Source: Streptomyces griseofuscus | GTDB taxonomy: Bacteria > Actinomycetota > Actinomycetes > Streptomycetales > Streptomycetaceae | Reading direction: 5' to 3' | Assembly: GCF_014673495.1 (NCBI RefSeq) | Contig: NZ_CP051006.1 | Span: forward strand, 7,191,001-7,255,000 | DNA length: 64,000 nt | Part shown: positions 43,998-52,163 of the stretch, one piece after another | Position numbering within the stretch: position 1 is the first letter of the stretch | How the letters are laid out: each line of letters opens with the position of its first letter | The notes under the pieces: model-generated | What the model saw: only the letters and a program-made list of their open reading frames with translations | Database searches by the model: none | What the model was told of the DNA's origin: nothing | Program-made: the position numbers and the translations under genes

Positions 43998-46595
43998 TCA
44001 ACTCACGGTCGCCGCAGTGGCGTCTGCTGTGGCAGCGGTCAGGACGGGGGCGCCGGGCGGACCGTCGCCCGCCGGCATCTCCACCGCGGGATTGCCGCCC
44101 CAGCGCGCGCCCGGGGGTACTTCCTCGCCCTTCATGAGGAAGGAGTCGGAGACCAGCTCCGAGCCCTCGCCCATCGTCACGCCGTAGTGGACATGGGCGG
44201 AGACGCCCAGCGTGGTACCGGCGCCGAGCCGGATGAAGTCCGACTTGAAGGTGCCGTCCTCCTGCGAGTGGCACTGGACCTTGCTGCCCGCGTTGAGGGT
44301 GCACTCGTCACCGATGACCGCGAGGGTCCGGTCGGTGATGTAGCAGCCGTCGTCGAACACCATGCGGCCCACGCGCACCCCCATCAGCCGCCAGACCAGG
44401 CTCTTGAACGGTGTGCCGTTGAAGATGTTGAGCCACTGCGAGGGCACCTTCCACAGCCGCTCGATCCGCCAGAAGTCCCGGTCGTAGATGGAGCACAACT
44501 GGGGCCGCAGCCCGCGGAACCTGGTCATGCAGCGCTCCAGCACGATGTAGTACGCGGTGGAGAAGGCGAGGGTGAGCGCCAGATAGGCTCCTATCACCAC
44601 ATGGCCCGCCATGCCGTACAGATCCACCGTGGCCAGCGCGAACAAGGTGAGCACGAAGACGTGCAGCCAGCGGGCGAGCAGCCACCAGGCCATCGAGCGC
44701 AGGTTGTAGTGGTTCTTCGCGCGCAGCCGGGTTTCCAGTTCCTCGCCCTCGCGCAGATGGTCGAAGCGGGCGTCGCGGTCGACCGAGCGGGGGATCTCGA
44801 AGCTCGGCGAGCCGAGCAGCCCCACACCCCGTCTGATCTCGCCGTCCAGCGGGATCATCACCTTGGTCGCCAGCAGGCAGTTCTCGCCCGTCCTGCCGCC
44901 CACCGGGTAGGCGATGTTGTTGCCGAGGAAGTTGCGCGGCCCGATCGACACCTTGGACAGCCGGAACGAGGAGCTCGAATAGTCCGCGTTGAGGATGGAC
45001 AGCCCGTCGGCCACCATGGTGCCGCTGCCGACCGACACCAACAGCGGTGTCTCGTGCTGCACTTCGGTGCCGAAGTTCGAGCCGGTCTGCTCGACGTGCG
45101 ACAGGTCGTACCCGAGGCCGCGCAGATAGTGCACGACGAACGAGCTGTCACCGAACAGCCAGGCGAAGAACTTGACGTTCGTCAGGCGGGCCGTCGTGCG
45201 GTGCAGCGCGTAGTGGAAGCCGTAGAGCGGATAGACCCGGTCGGGCCGGACGAACAGCCGCAGCAGCCGGGGCAGCGTGTACAGGACGCCGAGGCCCACG
45301 ACGATGAAGCCGACGAACAGCACCAGGGAGAGCAGCGCCGCGTCGGCGAGCAGCTGGACCGGCGCCAGGTCCTCGGTGTCCGGGTCGAGGCGATCACCGA
45401 TCGCCGGTACCGCGGTGAACAGCATGTACATCCCGCCGACGGCCAACGGAATGTAGAGGAAGACCAGTTGGAGCAGGGTGCCGAGGCTGAACCAGGTCCG
45501 GCGCAGGGTGCCGCACCGGGCGGGCGGCACCCGCAGGTAGTCGGTCTCCGCGGGCTCCGCGGGGGAGCCGTGCCAGCGCTCGCCGGCCGGGACCGCCTGG
45601 CCGCGGTGCAGCGCCGAGGCATGCCCGAGCTGCGCTCCGTCACCCATCGAGGTGTCGATGTCCAGGGTGGTCTTCTCCCCGATGAACACGCCCTCGCCCA
45701 GGGTGATCCGGCCGGTCTGGATGCGGCCCCGGTGCGCTCGGTAGCCGAGGATGAAGGAGTCCTTGCGGATCACCGTCCCGGCGCCGATCGTCACCAGGTC
45801 GGGGCAGACCGGCAGGGTGTGCGAGAGGATCGTGACCCCCTTGCCGATCCGCGCGCCAAGGGCCCGCAGATACAGCACGTACAGCGGGGTGCCGGCGAGG
45901 AAGACCATCGGGTTCGCGTGCAGCAGCACCTTCACCAGCCAGAAGCGCATGTACGCGAGGCCCCAGACGGGGAAGTCGGCGGGCTTGGTGCGGCCGACCA
46001 GCAGCCACTTGGCGATGACCGGGAAGACGCACAGGGCGATGAACCCGGTGCCGCCGAAGAGCAGCGACCGTACGTAGATGTCGGCGACCCCGTTGCCGTC
46101 GGCGACCCACTCGTAGCCGGTGCCGGTCACCAGACCGGACAGGAACGAGTAGCCGAGGAAGGCGAGCAACTGGAAGGTGCCGCACAGGAAATGGGTCAGC
46201 CGGCTGGTGTGCGGCAGAGGCGCGGGAGGGGCGACGGGAACCGGTGCCGCGGGTGCCGTCGTGGGGCCGGCGGCCTCGTCCGGCGGGGAAGTGGCCGGGG
46301 CGAGGGCCTCGGCCAGGTCCCGGATGGTGGGGTACCGGTAGATGTCCCGCATGGACGGAGACGGCAGGTCGGGGCGCTTGCGCACCCGTGCGCAGAACTG
46401 GGCCATGACCAGGGAGTTGGCGCCGAGGTCGGTGAAGAAGTGGCTGTCCGCCGGGACCTGCTCACTGCCCACCAGCTCGGCCAGCACGTCCGCGAGTCCG
46501 CTCTCGGTCTCTGTTCTGTCCGGGCCGGCGCCGCTCACGGAGAGGGCGGATGCGTCCGGCCCGCTTATATCGATCTCGGAAGACTGCTCCACCAT
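43998..46595 (-). CDS. Pls-like carrier/six-TM/triple hexapeptide acyltransferase protein
   Basis: 865 aa, ATG at 46595 with GAGGAG five bases upstream. Residues about 25-95 are a carrier domain (HFFTDLGANSLVMAQF, Ser for phosphopantetheine). Then three blocks of membrane helices alternate with three left-handed beta-helix acyltransferase-like domains (VTIGAGTVIRKDSFILGYR; SIGPRNFLGNNIAYPVG; IRLGAGTTLGVSAHVHYG). This is the layout of the C-terminal half of epsilon-poly-L-lysine synthetase (Pls/PosA family), which polymerises carrier-bound amino acids at the membrane. The adenylation domain those enzymes carry in front is absent here. It is the first gene of the operon; a free or NRPS-bound aminoacyl donor must load it. 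Confidence 0.82.
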   Translation of the reverse strand: MVEQSSEIDISGPDASALSVSGAGPDRTETESGLADVLAELVGSEQVPADSHFFTDLGANSLVMAQFCARVRKRPDLPSPSMRDIYRYPTIRDLAEALAPATSPPDEAAGPTTAPAAPVPVAPPAPLPHTSRLTHFLCGTFQLLAFLGYSFLSGLVTGTGYEWVADGNGVADIYVRSLLFGGTGFIALCVFPVIAKWLLVGRTKPADFPVWGLAYMRFWLVKVLLHANPMVFLAGTPLYVLYLRALGARIGKGVTILSHTLPVCPDLVTIGAGTVIRKDSFILGYRAHRGRIQTGRITLGEGVFIGEKTTLDIDTSMGDGAQLGHASALHRGQAVPAGERWHGSPAEPAETDYLRVPPARCGTLRRTWFSLGTLLQLVFLYIPLAVGGMYMLFTAVPAIGDRLDPDTEDLAPVQLLADAALLSLVLFVGFIVVGLGVLYTLPRLLRLFVRPDRVYPLYGFHYALHRTTARLTNVKFFAWLFGDSSFVVHYLRGLGYDLSHVEQTGSNFGTEVQHETPLLVSVGSGTMVADGLSILNADYSSSSFRLSKVSIGPRNFLGNNIAYPVGGRTGENCLLATKVMIPLDGEIRRGVGLLGSPSFEIPRSVDRDARFDHLREGEELETRLRAKNHYNLRSMAWWLLARWLHVFVLTLFALATVDLYGMAGHVVIGAYLALTLAFSTAYYIVLERCMTRFRGLRPQLCSIYDRDFWRIERLWKVPSQWLNIFNGTPFKSLVWRLMGVRVGRMVFDDGCYITDRTLAVIGDECTLNAGSKVQCHSQEDGTFKSDFIRLGAGTTLGVSAHVHYGVTMGEGSELVSDSFLMKGEEVPPGARWGGNPAVEMPAGDGPPGAPVLTAATADATAATVS

Positions 46596-46867
46596 TCGAT
46601 CTCCTCGAGAACGTTCTGGATCGTTGACGCTCATTCCTGATCACGAACCGCCAATTCAGTGTGGACAGGGCACCGTAAGCCTGTCACTTCGAACCAATCG
46701 CCCGACTCGCCGGAAATGCCCGATGGAGCCGTGATCCTTGGGCGCCCGGGGCTGGCGGCCGCTACGGATCACCCGTTTGGCGGTTCACTCGTGCGGCAGC
46801 GTCGAGGGTTCAGGTGGAGGTTTCGCGGGGGTTCGGCCGGGGGTCTCCCGTGCGCGGCGCGTCCGGA

Positions 46868-47359
46868 TCAGTACCGAAGGGCCGTGCCGACGTTCGCCCG
46901 TACCTCGCCGTGCAGCCGGCGGTTGCTGCGCGCGGTGCCGTGCCCCGAGCCGTGCGCGGCCACGTCCTTGACCAACAGCACCACGACGTCGAGCAGATTG
47001 CCGCCGCCGTCCGTGAAGTTGACCTGCACGGCGAAGGACTTGGCGGCGGAGGCGGTGTTCCGCGCGGACACGGTGGTAGTGGCCCGGCCGTCGCCGTCGA
47101 GGGTGACGGCGCCGAGGCTCACCTGATCCTTGGCGTTCAGGCCGCCCTTGGCCTCGTCGAGTCTCCGGCCGGCCTCCGCCGAGGCCGAGGCGAGCGCGTC
47201 GCCGCCCCGGGCCGCGAGCGAGGCGGCGGCGGAGGCGGCGGAGGCGGCCTGTTCGGCGGGGGTGGGGGAGTGCCGGGAGCCGTTGCCGCAGCCGGCGGCG
47301 GACACCATGACCAGGGCCAGTGCCGCGCCCGCCGCGCCCCGTCCGCCGAGCCCTGCCAT
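46868..47359 (-). CDS. Lipoprotein, possible FxLYD-like domain
   Basis: 163 aa. A type II signal peptide ends in the lipobox SAAGC (Cys24), so it is anchored to the outer face of the membrane. The Ala-rich segment (about 35-65) is followed by a beta-rich domain: ATTTVSARNTASAAKSFAVQVNFTDGGGNLLDVVVLLVKDV, of the FxLYD type (about 92-135), used for protein or ligand contacts outside the cell. No enzymatic motif is seen. It is transcribed away from the small lipoprotein gene at 47604, across a 244-base gap. The GC-rich 47200s are a repeat-poor stretch. Confidence 0.75.
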   Translation of the reverse strand: MAGLGGRGAAGAALALVMVSAAGCGNGSRHSPTPAEQAASAASAAASLAARGGDALASASAEAGRRLDEAKGGLNAKDQVSLGAVTLDGDGRATTTVSARNTASAAKSFAVQVNFTDGGGNLLDVVVLLVKDVAAHGSGHGTARSNRRLHGEVRANVGTALRY

Positions 47360-47603
47360 AGGTGACTCCCCTGCCCTCGCCGCGATTCGTTCCCCTCAGT
47401 GAAGGGTGGGCGGCCGCACCCCGCACACCGGGTGCGACACCCGGGCCACACAGGCACCCGAAAGGCCCCCAGGACGCCGCTGAACAGGCGATGTGACCGG
47501 TGTGGGTGCCTTCGCCGGGCGGCTCGGCGCACTCTGACGGATAGTAGTGGGGGGCCAGGTCCCCTGGCAGCACCCGTCTTGGCGTCTTGGCACAGGAGGC
47601 CCG

Positions 47604-47939
47604 ATGCGCGCTTCACGGCCGCTGGCCGCGCTCACCGGTTTCGCGTTGCTCGGCATCGCGCTGACCGCCTGCCAGGACCAGGCGTCCGGTCAGATCGTGG
47701 CACGGAACGACGGACGGGTCGTGCAGACCCTCACCAATCCCTCGGTCAGGGGCTGCCACCGCTTCCCCGGAGGCGTCACCCACGTGACCAACCTGACCCA
47801 GAGCAGCCTGCGCATGTACACGACCCGCGACTGCACCGTGCCCGCGGGCGGCGCGTACGACTTCGTGGACATCGGCGCGACGGACCAGGTGGTGCGGGCG
47901 ACCGGGCTGTGGAACAGCTTCGACTTCGCGCCGGAGTGA
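47604..47939 (+). CDS. Small lipoprotein, 111 aa
   Basis: ATG at 47604 has AGGAGG four bases upstream. The N-terminus is a lipoprotein signal peptide (LAALTGFALLGIALTAC, lipobox LTAC, Cys22). The mature part of about 90 residues contains two further cysteines (GCHRF and DCTVP, about 51 and 75) that could form a disulphide, and a region with beta-sheet character (THVTNLTQSSLRMYTTRDC). It is a secreted or membrane-anchored protein of unknown function; similar peptidase-inhibitor-like short proteins occur widely in Streptomyces. It stands alone on the plus strand. Confidence 0.78.
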   Translation: MRASRPLAALTGFALLGIALTACQDQASGQIVARNDGRVVQTLTNPSVRGCHRFPGGVTHVTNLTQSSLRMYTTRDCTVPAGGAYDFVDIGATDQVVRATGLWNSFDFAPE

Positions 47940-48126
47940 GGCCTCGCACGTCAACAGGCCCGCACAGAGGGCAGCGCGATCCACACGAGGGGCATGAAGG
48001 CCAACCCAGACCCACCCCCCGCCACCGTCCTCATACATCATCCGGCTCACCACCCTGAAAGACCCCGTACCTCAACCATTCGACCCCGAACTCGCCCTCG
48101 TCTGCCTGGACAAGGCCGTCGAGACC

Positions 48127-48315
48127 ATGACGGCCGAGGGCGCGGACCTCCAGCTCGCCGACGCGCTGGAGCAGCGGGCCGAGGGACACCGGCTCGCCGG
48201 CCACCCGGCGGAGGCCGCCGAGGACCTCCGGGCCGCCGCCGCGCGGTACGAGAAGCAGGAGGACGCGGTCGGCGCCGAGCGGGTACGGGAGCGGCTCGCC
48301 GCGCTGGCGGGCTGA
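48127..48315 (+). CDS. Small helical protein, uncertain start
   Basis: 62 aa from ATG 48127: MTAEGADLQLADALEQRA, then EGHRLAGHPAEAAEDLRAAAARYEKQ and a C-terminal ERVRERLAALAG. It is predicted all-helical, TPR-like. The same frame stays open for 43 codons upstream (to 47998) and reads a protein-like stretch (DPELALVCLDKAVE), but contains no ATG, GTG or TTG in that stretch. Its ATG at 48127 has only a weak GAG-type ribosome-binding site. Either the 5' end has been lost by frameshift, or an unusual start is used. Function unknown. Confidence 0.5.
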   Translation: MTAEGADLQLADALEQRAEGHRLAGHPAEAAEDLRAAAARYEKQEDAVGAERVRERLAALAG

Positions 48316-48325
48316 GCGGCGCGGA

Positions 48326-50131
48326 CTACGCCGGATGCGTCGGCAGTCGTTCGATCGCCACCCGGTGGGTCACCGTGCCGGTGCGGACCCTCAGTTCGGG
48401 GATGGCCTCGGAGAGTTTGCGGCCGGTGGTGAGCCAGGTGTGCAGGGCGGAGGCGTAGGCGGCCGGGTCGCACAGGTTCGGGCGGCCGTCGGGCCCGGTG
48501 GCGGCGGACAGGCGGAGCAGATCGCCCCGGCGGGTGCGGACGACGCAGCGGTCCGGGCCGTCGGCATAGGCCGCCAGCGCGGAGTAGGGGTAGCGGGCCA
48601 GCGCCTCCGCGGTCCAGGCGCCGGGCGGGCCAAGACGTGGGTCGTCGGCCGGGGCGTGGCGCAGCACCACGTCCGCGAGGCGCAGCCGGCCTGCCTCGCG
48701 GGTCTCCTCGTCGACCGCCGTGTGCGCGTACGCCGTGGAGGCCGCCGCGAGTCCGTCGGCCGGGTCGGGGGCGTCGCCGGACACCGGGTGCCGTACGAGC
48801 ACCACCTCCGGTGTCCGGCCGTCGGTCACCTCGGCGAAGACCCGGACGGGCGTGGTACGGCGGGCCGGTTGGTGGGGCGGCAGCGGCAGCGGGTCGAGCA
48901 GCGCGGTGTGGCCGGTGGGCTCCGGCAGGTCCATGAGGCGGTAGAAGAGGTGGCGCAGCAGCCCCGCGGACTCGCCCGGCGCGGAACTGGCCTGCTCGGC
49001 GAAGTGCGCGTAGTGGTCCGGCTCATGGGCGGCGATCGCGGTGTCGATCTGGGCGCGCAGGCTGCCACGCCGGAGCAGGCGGGGCGCCGTACGGCCGAGC
49101 GCGGCCACCGGGGAGTGCGGGTCGAGCGCGTCCTGCGGGAACGCCCCGAGGAGTACGGGCACGCCGATGGCCGCCGCGTAGTAGGTGACGCTGGAGTGGT
49201 CCCCGAGCACGCAGTCCGCGGCGATCAGGGCCTGCCGCCACCAGTCGAGCGGCGGCACGGCGTCCAGGCCGGCCCGCCGGGCGTGGTCGAGCCAGGCCCT
49301 GACCTGGCCGGGGCCGTGCCCGTACCAGATGTTCGGGTGCAGGACGGCGAGCGAGCGGTACTCGTCGGCCGGCAGCTCCGTGGACAGCCGGGAGAGCAGC
49401 CAGGGCAGCAGATCGTCCGCGTCGGCCGCCTCGCGTGAGTCGGCCTGCGCGGCGCCGAACAGGGACCGCGACGACCAGGTCGAGCTGACGACGACCAGCT
49501 TCTGCCCGGGGGCCACCCCGAGCGCGCGGCGGAAGAGTTCGCGCTGCGGGAGCGCGCCGATCAGCCGGTCGTAGCAGGGATCGCCCGCCAGTACGGCGGT
49601 GGGCGCGGCCTGCGGGCAGGAGGCGCGCAGCCGCTCCAGCTGCTCGGGGTGGGACAACACGGTGGCCGCGGCGAGCGGACGGCCGCCGTGCAGCAGCCAG
49701 TCCGGCGAGAGTCCGAAGACCGGTGCGGCCGACTGCTGTTCGGCGTCCGGCGCGGCGAGCCGCTTGTTGTAGCCCATCCCGTGGGACAGGACGACCAACT
49801 CGCCTTGGATCTGGTCCAGTTCACCGCCGTAGCTCGCGGAGACGGCCAGGTCGAACGTGGTCTCCTTGGCCTGCTCCCACGGCAGGACGGGCAGCCCCGT
49901 GCCCGTCAGCAGCTCGACCACCCCCGCGAGGAACGGCGAGGACCCCGTGCAGGTGGCGAACAGCTGGAGCCGTACGTCCCCGCCGAACAGGGGCAGCACA
50001 TCAAGCAGTCGGGTCGCGGATGTCACGTTGTGCACCACGAGCAGCACCCGGCGGCACCCCGCCCGGGTGACCCAGCGCTCCGCGTCCGCCCCCACCGGCA
50101 CCCGCAACCGTGCCGCCCCACCCATCACCAC
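48326..50131 (-). CDS. GT-B/CDP-glycerol-transferase-like protein
   Basis: 601 aa. The core resembles the GT-B fold of polymerising glycerophosphotransferases and glycosyltransferases: a Rossmann-like start (RVLLVVHNVTSATRLLDVLPLF), the mid-segment VVVSSTWSSRSLFG (about 219-232), LHPNIWYGHG (about 273-282) and the signature WWRQALIAADCVLGDHSSVTYYAAAIGVPVLLG (about 303-335). D-x-x-L-GDHSSV is close to the donor-binding motif DCLITDYSS of teichoic-acid enzymes. The C-terminal 180 residues are a separate domain. Alternative starts are GTG 50128 and ATG 50125. It could act on a wall polymer or a secreted glycan (inference); the acceptor is unknown. Confidence 0.7.
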   Translation of the reverse strand: MVMGGAARLRVPVGADAERWVTRAGCRRVLLVVHNVTSATRLLDVLPLFGGDVRLQLFATCTGSSPFLAGVVELLTGTGLPVLPWEQAKETTFDLAVSASYGGELDQIQGELVVLSHGMGYNKRLAAPDAEQQSAAPVFGLSPDWLLHGGRPLAAATVLSHPEQLERLRASCPQAAPTAVLAGDPCYDRLIGALPQRELFRRALGVAPGQKLVVVSSTWSSRSLFGAAQADSREAADADDLLPWLLSRLSTELPADEYRSLAVLHPNIWYGHGPGQVRAWLDHARRAGLDAVPPLDWWRQALIAADCVLGDHSSVTYYAAAIGVPVLLGAFPQDALDPHSPVAALGRTAPRLLRRGSLRAQIDTAIAAHEPDHYAHFAEQASSAPGESAGLLRHLFYRLMDLPEPTGHTALLDPLPLPPHQPARRTTPVRVFAEVTDGRTPEVVLVRHPVSGDAPDPADGLAAASTAYAHTAVDEETREAGRLRLADVVLRHAPADDPRLGPPGAWTAEALARYPYSALAAYADGPDRCVVRTRRGDLLRLSAATGPDGRPNLCDPAAYASALHTWLTTGRKLSEAIPELRVRTGTVTHRVAIERLPTHPA

Positions 50132-50387
50132 TGGCGCGTATCCCCGTCCCGGCCTGATCGATTCGGCGTTCCTCCAGCCGTGGACCCGATGCTATCGAGC
50201 CGTAACTCCGGGAACACGCACAGGGATCAGGGAAGCGGTACCCACGGGGACGGAAACCGGCCTCGATCCGACCGCGACCGCCGCCCCCGGGGCAGCCGCG
50301 GCGCACCCGTCGAAAACCCTTCGGCAGGGCGGCGATCTGGCTGATAGCTTTCCGCTGACCGTGTGCCAGTGCGAGGAGGTGAGACCC
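50132..50387. other. Promoter-bearing stretch before the small ORF and the hydrolase gene
   Basis: No protein-coding frame is convincing here. A possible promoter (TTCGGC at about 50319 and TAGCTT at about 50345) precedes the 17-codon ORF. The remainder is the divergent upstream region of the GT-B-like gene. Confidence 0.4.
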
Positions 50388-50441
50388 ATGACCGAGGTAT
50401 CCGTATGGGTGCTCCCCTCTCCGTCACGGTCGAGCGGCTGA
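50388..50441 (+). CDS. 17-residue ORF with perfect Shine-Dalgarno sequence
   Basis: ATG at 50388 follows AGGAGGTGA, the strongest ribosome-binding site in the window, at an ideal distance. It reads MTEVSVWVLPSPSRSSG then TGA. It lies 56 bases before the alpha/beta hydrolase start and would be translated first on the same mRNA. It may be a leader peptide for attenuation or coupling, or a small peptide in its own right. It is too short for any homology claim. Confidence 0.45.
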   Translation: MTEVSVWVLPSPSRSSG

Positions 50442-50497
50442 CGCAGCTGCCGCCGGGAGCGCCGCACCGACAAGGCATTCCCGAAAGGCGGCAACCG

Positions 50498-51277
50498 ATG
50501 AGACAACACCCCGCGCACGCCCTGACGTTCACCACGCGGACATCGACCGACGGTGTGATCGAGCGCGACTTCGTCCTGGGCGACATCCCCGGCGTGCTCT
50601 GGTCGCCCGCGTCCGGCCCCGAGCGGGCACCCCTCGTGTTCATGGGCCACGGCGGCGGCACGCACAAGAGGTGGCCCGCGATGACAGGCCGCGCCCGGCT
50701 GCTCGTCACCGGCTGCGGCTTCCATGTCGCCGTCGTCGACGCGCCCGGCCACGGCGACCGGCCGCGCACGGCGTACGACGAGCAGGAGATCGCCGCGCTG
50801 TACCGGGCCCGGGAGGCGGGCGAGCCGGAAGGCCCGATCGTGGTCCGCTACAACGCCCGGCTCGCCGAACTCGCCGTCCCCGAGTGGAAGGCGGCCCTGG
50901 ACGCCCTCCAGGAACTGCCGGAGATCGGCGCCGGCGGACCCGTCGGCTTCTTCGGTCTGAACATGGCCACCGCGATCGGTGTGCCGTTCGTGGCGGACGA
51001 TCCCCGGATCACCGCCGCGGTGTTCGGGCTGCACTGGCCCGACGCCCTGGCCGAGGCCGCGGGACGGATCACGATCCCTGTCGAGTACGCCATGCAGTGG
51101 GACGACGAGCACATCCCGCGTGCCGCCGCGCTGGCCCTCTTCGACGCGTTCGCCTCGAAGGAGAAGACGCTGCACGCCAACTCCGGGCGGCACAAGGAGC
51201 TGCCCCGGTTCGAGTCGGACAGCGCGGCCCGCTTCCTCGCCCGGCACCTGAGGCCGACGGCGGTCCGGGAGGTCTGA
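50498..51277 (+). CDS. Alpha/beta hydrolase with substituted nucleophile
   Basis: 259 aa, ATG at 50498 behind GAAAGGCGG. The fold is clear: LVFMGHGGGTHK (about 47-58, oxyanion-hole segment), VAVVDAPGHGDRP, and the usual elbow position GFFGLNMATAIG (about 149-160), where family members have GxSxG. The serine is replaced by asparagine (codon AAC) and the following Gly by Ala. The distal histidine area (NSGRHKELP, about 228-236) is kept. The protein is therefore predicted to be non-catalytic or to use other chemistry. A perfect GC-rich hairpin ends the gene. Confidence 0.82.
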   Translation: MRQHPAHALTFTTRTSTDGVIERDFVLGDIPGVLWSPASGPERAPLVFMGHGGGTHKRWPAMTGRARLLVTGCGFHVAVVDAPGHGDRPRTAYDEQEIAALYRAREAGEPEGPIVVRYNARLAELAVPEWKAALDALQELPEIGAGGPVGFFGLNMATAIGVPFVADDPRITAAVFGLHWPDALAEAAGRITIPVEYAMQWDDEHIPRAAALALFDAFASKEKTLHANSGRHKELPRFESDSAARFLARHLRPTAVREV

Positions 51278-51284
51278 GCCGAGC

Positions 51285-51320
51285 GGTGCCGGCGTCCCTG
51301 GGCACGGGGACGCCGGCACC
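51285..51320 (+). terminator. Perfect 14-bp stem-loop terminator
   Basis: GGTGCCGGCGTCCC (51285-51298) pairs perfectly with GGGACGCCGGCACC (51307-51320) around an eight-base loop. It lies eight bases after the hydrolase stop. There is no T tract, which is usual for Streptomyces terminators. Confidence 0.8.
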
Positions 51321-51389
51321 CGGGGCGACAGATATTCGGCCACCTCCGATAATGCTTCACCCGGCAGGCGGGCAACGGAGGGAGCACAG

Positions 51390-52052
51390 GTGGCCGAGAC
51401 GTTCAAGCGGCGCGCCCCGAGCCAGTGGGGCGAGGGCGGTGCCCTGAAGGAGGAGATCCTCGCGGCCGCGGCCCGGCTGCTGGCCGAGTCGGGCCGCGAG
51501 GAGGCACTGTCGCTGCGCGCGGTCGCCCGTGAGGTCGGTATCGCCGCGCCCAGCATCTATCTGCACTTCAAGGACCGCTCCGAACTGGTCGCGACGGTGA
51601 CGCGCCGGGCCTACGAGAAGCTGGTCGCCGAGCTGCGGGAGGCACGGGACGGCGGCACCCCCTACTCCACCCACAGCCCCCACGCGCCGCACATCCCCTG
51701 CGCCCCGCACACTCCCCGTACCGCCCTGCGCGCCATGGCCCACCGCTATTGCACCTTTGCGCTGGAGAACCCCCGGCGCTTCCGCCTGATGTTCGGTGTC
51801 GAGCGCATCGTCGGCCCCCGCGAGGACTCCCCGCGCCACCCGGTGCGGCTGGTGCTCGGCGCCTGGGAGGAGGCACTGGCCGCGCTGCCCGGCGACCGCT
51901 CCGGGCAGGTGGGCACCGGGCAGGACGCGCTGCTGCTCTGGTCGGCGCTGCACGGCATCGTCACCATCGCGATGGCGCTGCCCTACGAGGTCGACCGGCG
52001 CGGACTCATCCAGCGCGCGGACGATCTGCTCGATCGCATCGTGGCCGGATAG
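51390..52052 (+). CDS. TetR/AcrR-family regulator (P450 cassette)
   Basis: 220 aa, GTG at 51390 after GGAGGGAG. The helix-turn-helix is at about 20-66: LKEEILAAAARLLAESGREEALSLRAVAREVGI, then APSIYLHFKDRSELV, with the YLHF signature. A C-terminal WHG-type domain follows (ALRAMAHRYCTFALENPRRFRLMFG, about 112-136). It lies directly upstream of a P450 gene, whose promoter region contains a palindrome it may bind. The ligand is unknown. Confidence 0.87.
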   Translation: MAETFKRRAPSQWGEGGALKEEILAAAARLLAESGREEALSLRAVAREVGIAAPSIYLHFKDRSELVATVTRRAYEKLVAELREARDGGTPYSTHSPHAPHIPCAPHTPRTALRAMAHRYCTFALENPRRFRLMFGVERIVGPREDSPRHPVRLVLGAWEEALAALPGDRSGQVGTGQDALLLWSALHGIVTIAMALPYEVDRRGLIQRADDLLDRIVAG

Positions 52053-52075
52053 CGACGGCGAACCCTTCGGCACCG

Positions 52076-52129
52076 TTGACGTGCCCCCCACGATCCCTAA
52101 GGTTGCCTGAAGCACCTAACACCGTTAGG
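52076..52129 (+). promoter_or_regulatory. P450 promoter with CCTAAC-N3-GTTAGG operator
   Basis: -35 TTGACG at 52076-52081, 16-base spacer, -10-like TAAGGT at 52098-52103. A perfect inverted repeat CCTAAC-ACC-GTTAGG (52115-52129) lies just after the presumed start point, flanked by further symmetric bases (ACC..GGT). The position fits a repressor roadblock, presumably for the adjacent TetR protein. Confidence 0.6.
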
Positions 52130-52163
52130 GGTGTTGGGAGCCCCCCTTGCCGAGGAGGCAGCT

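Noticed and set aside
43998..46634. Start of the Pls-like gene at 46634
   Set aside because: GAGGAG lies five bases before ATG 46595, while 46634 has no ribosome-binding site.
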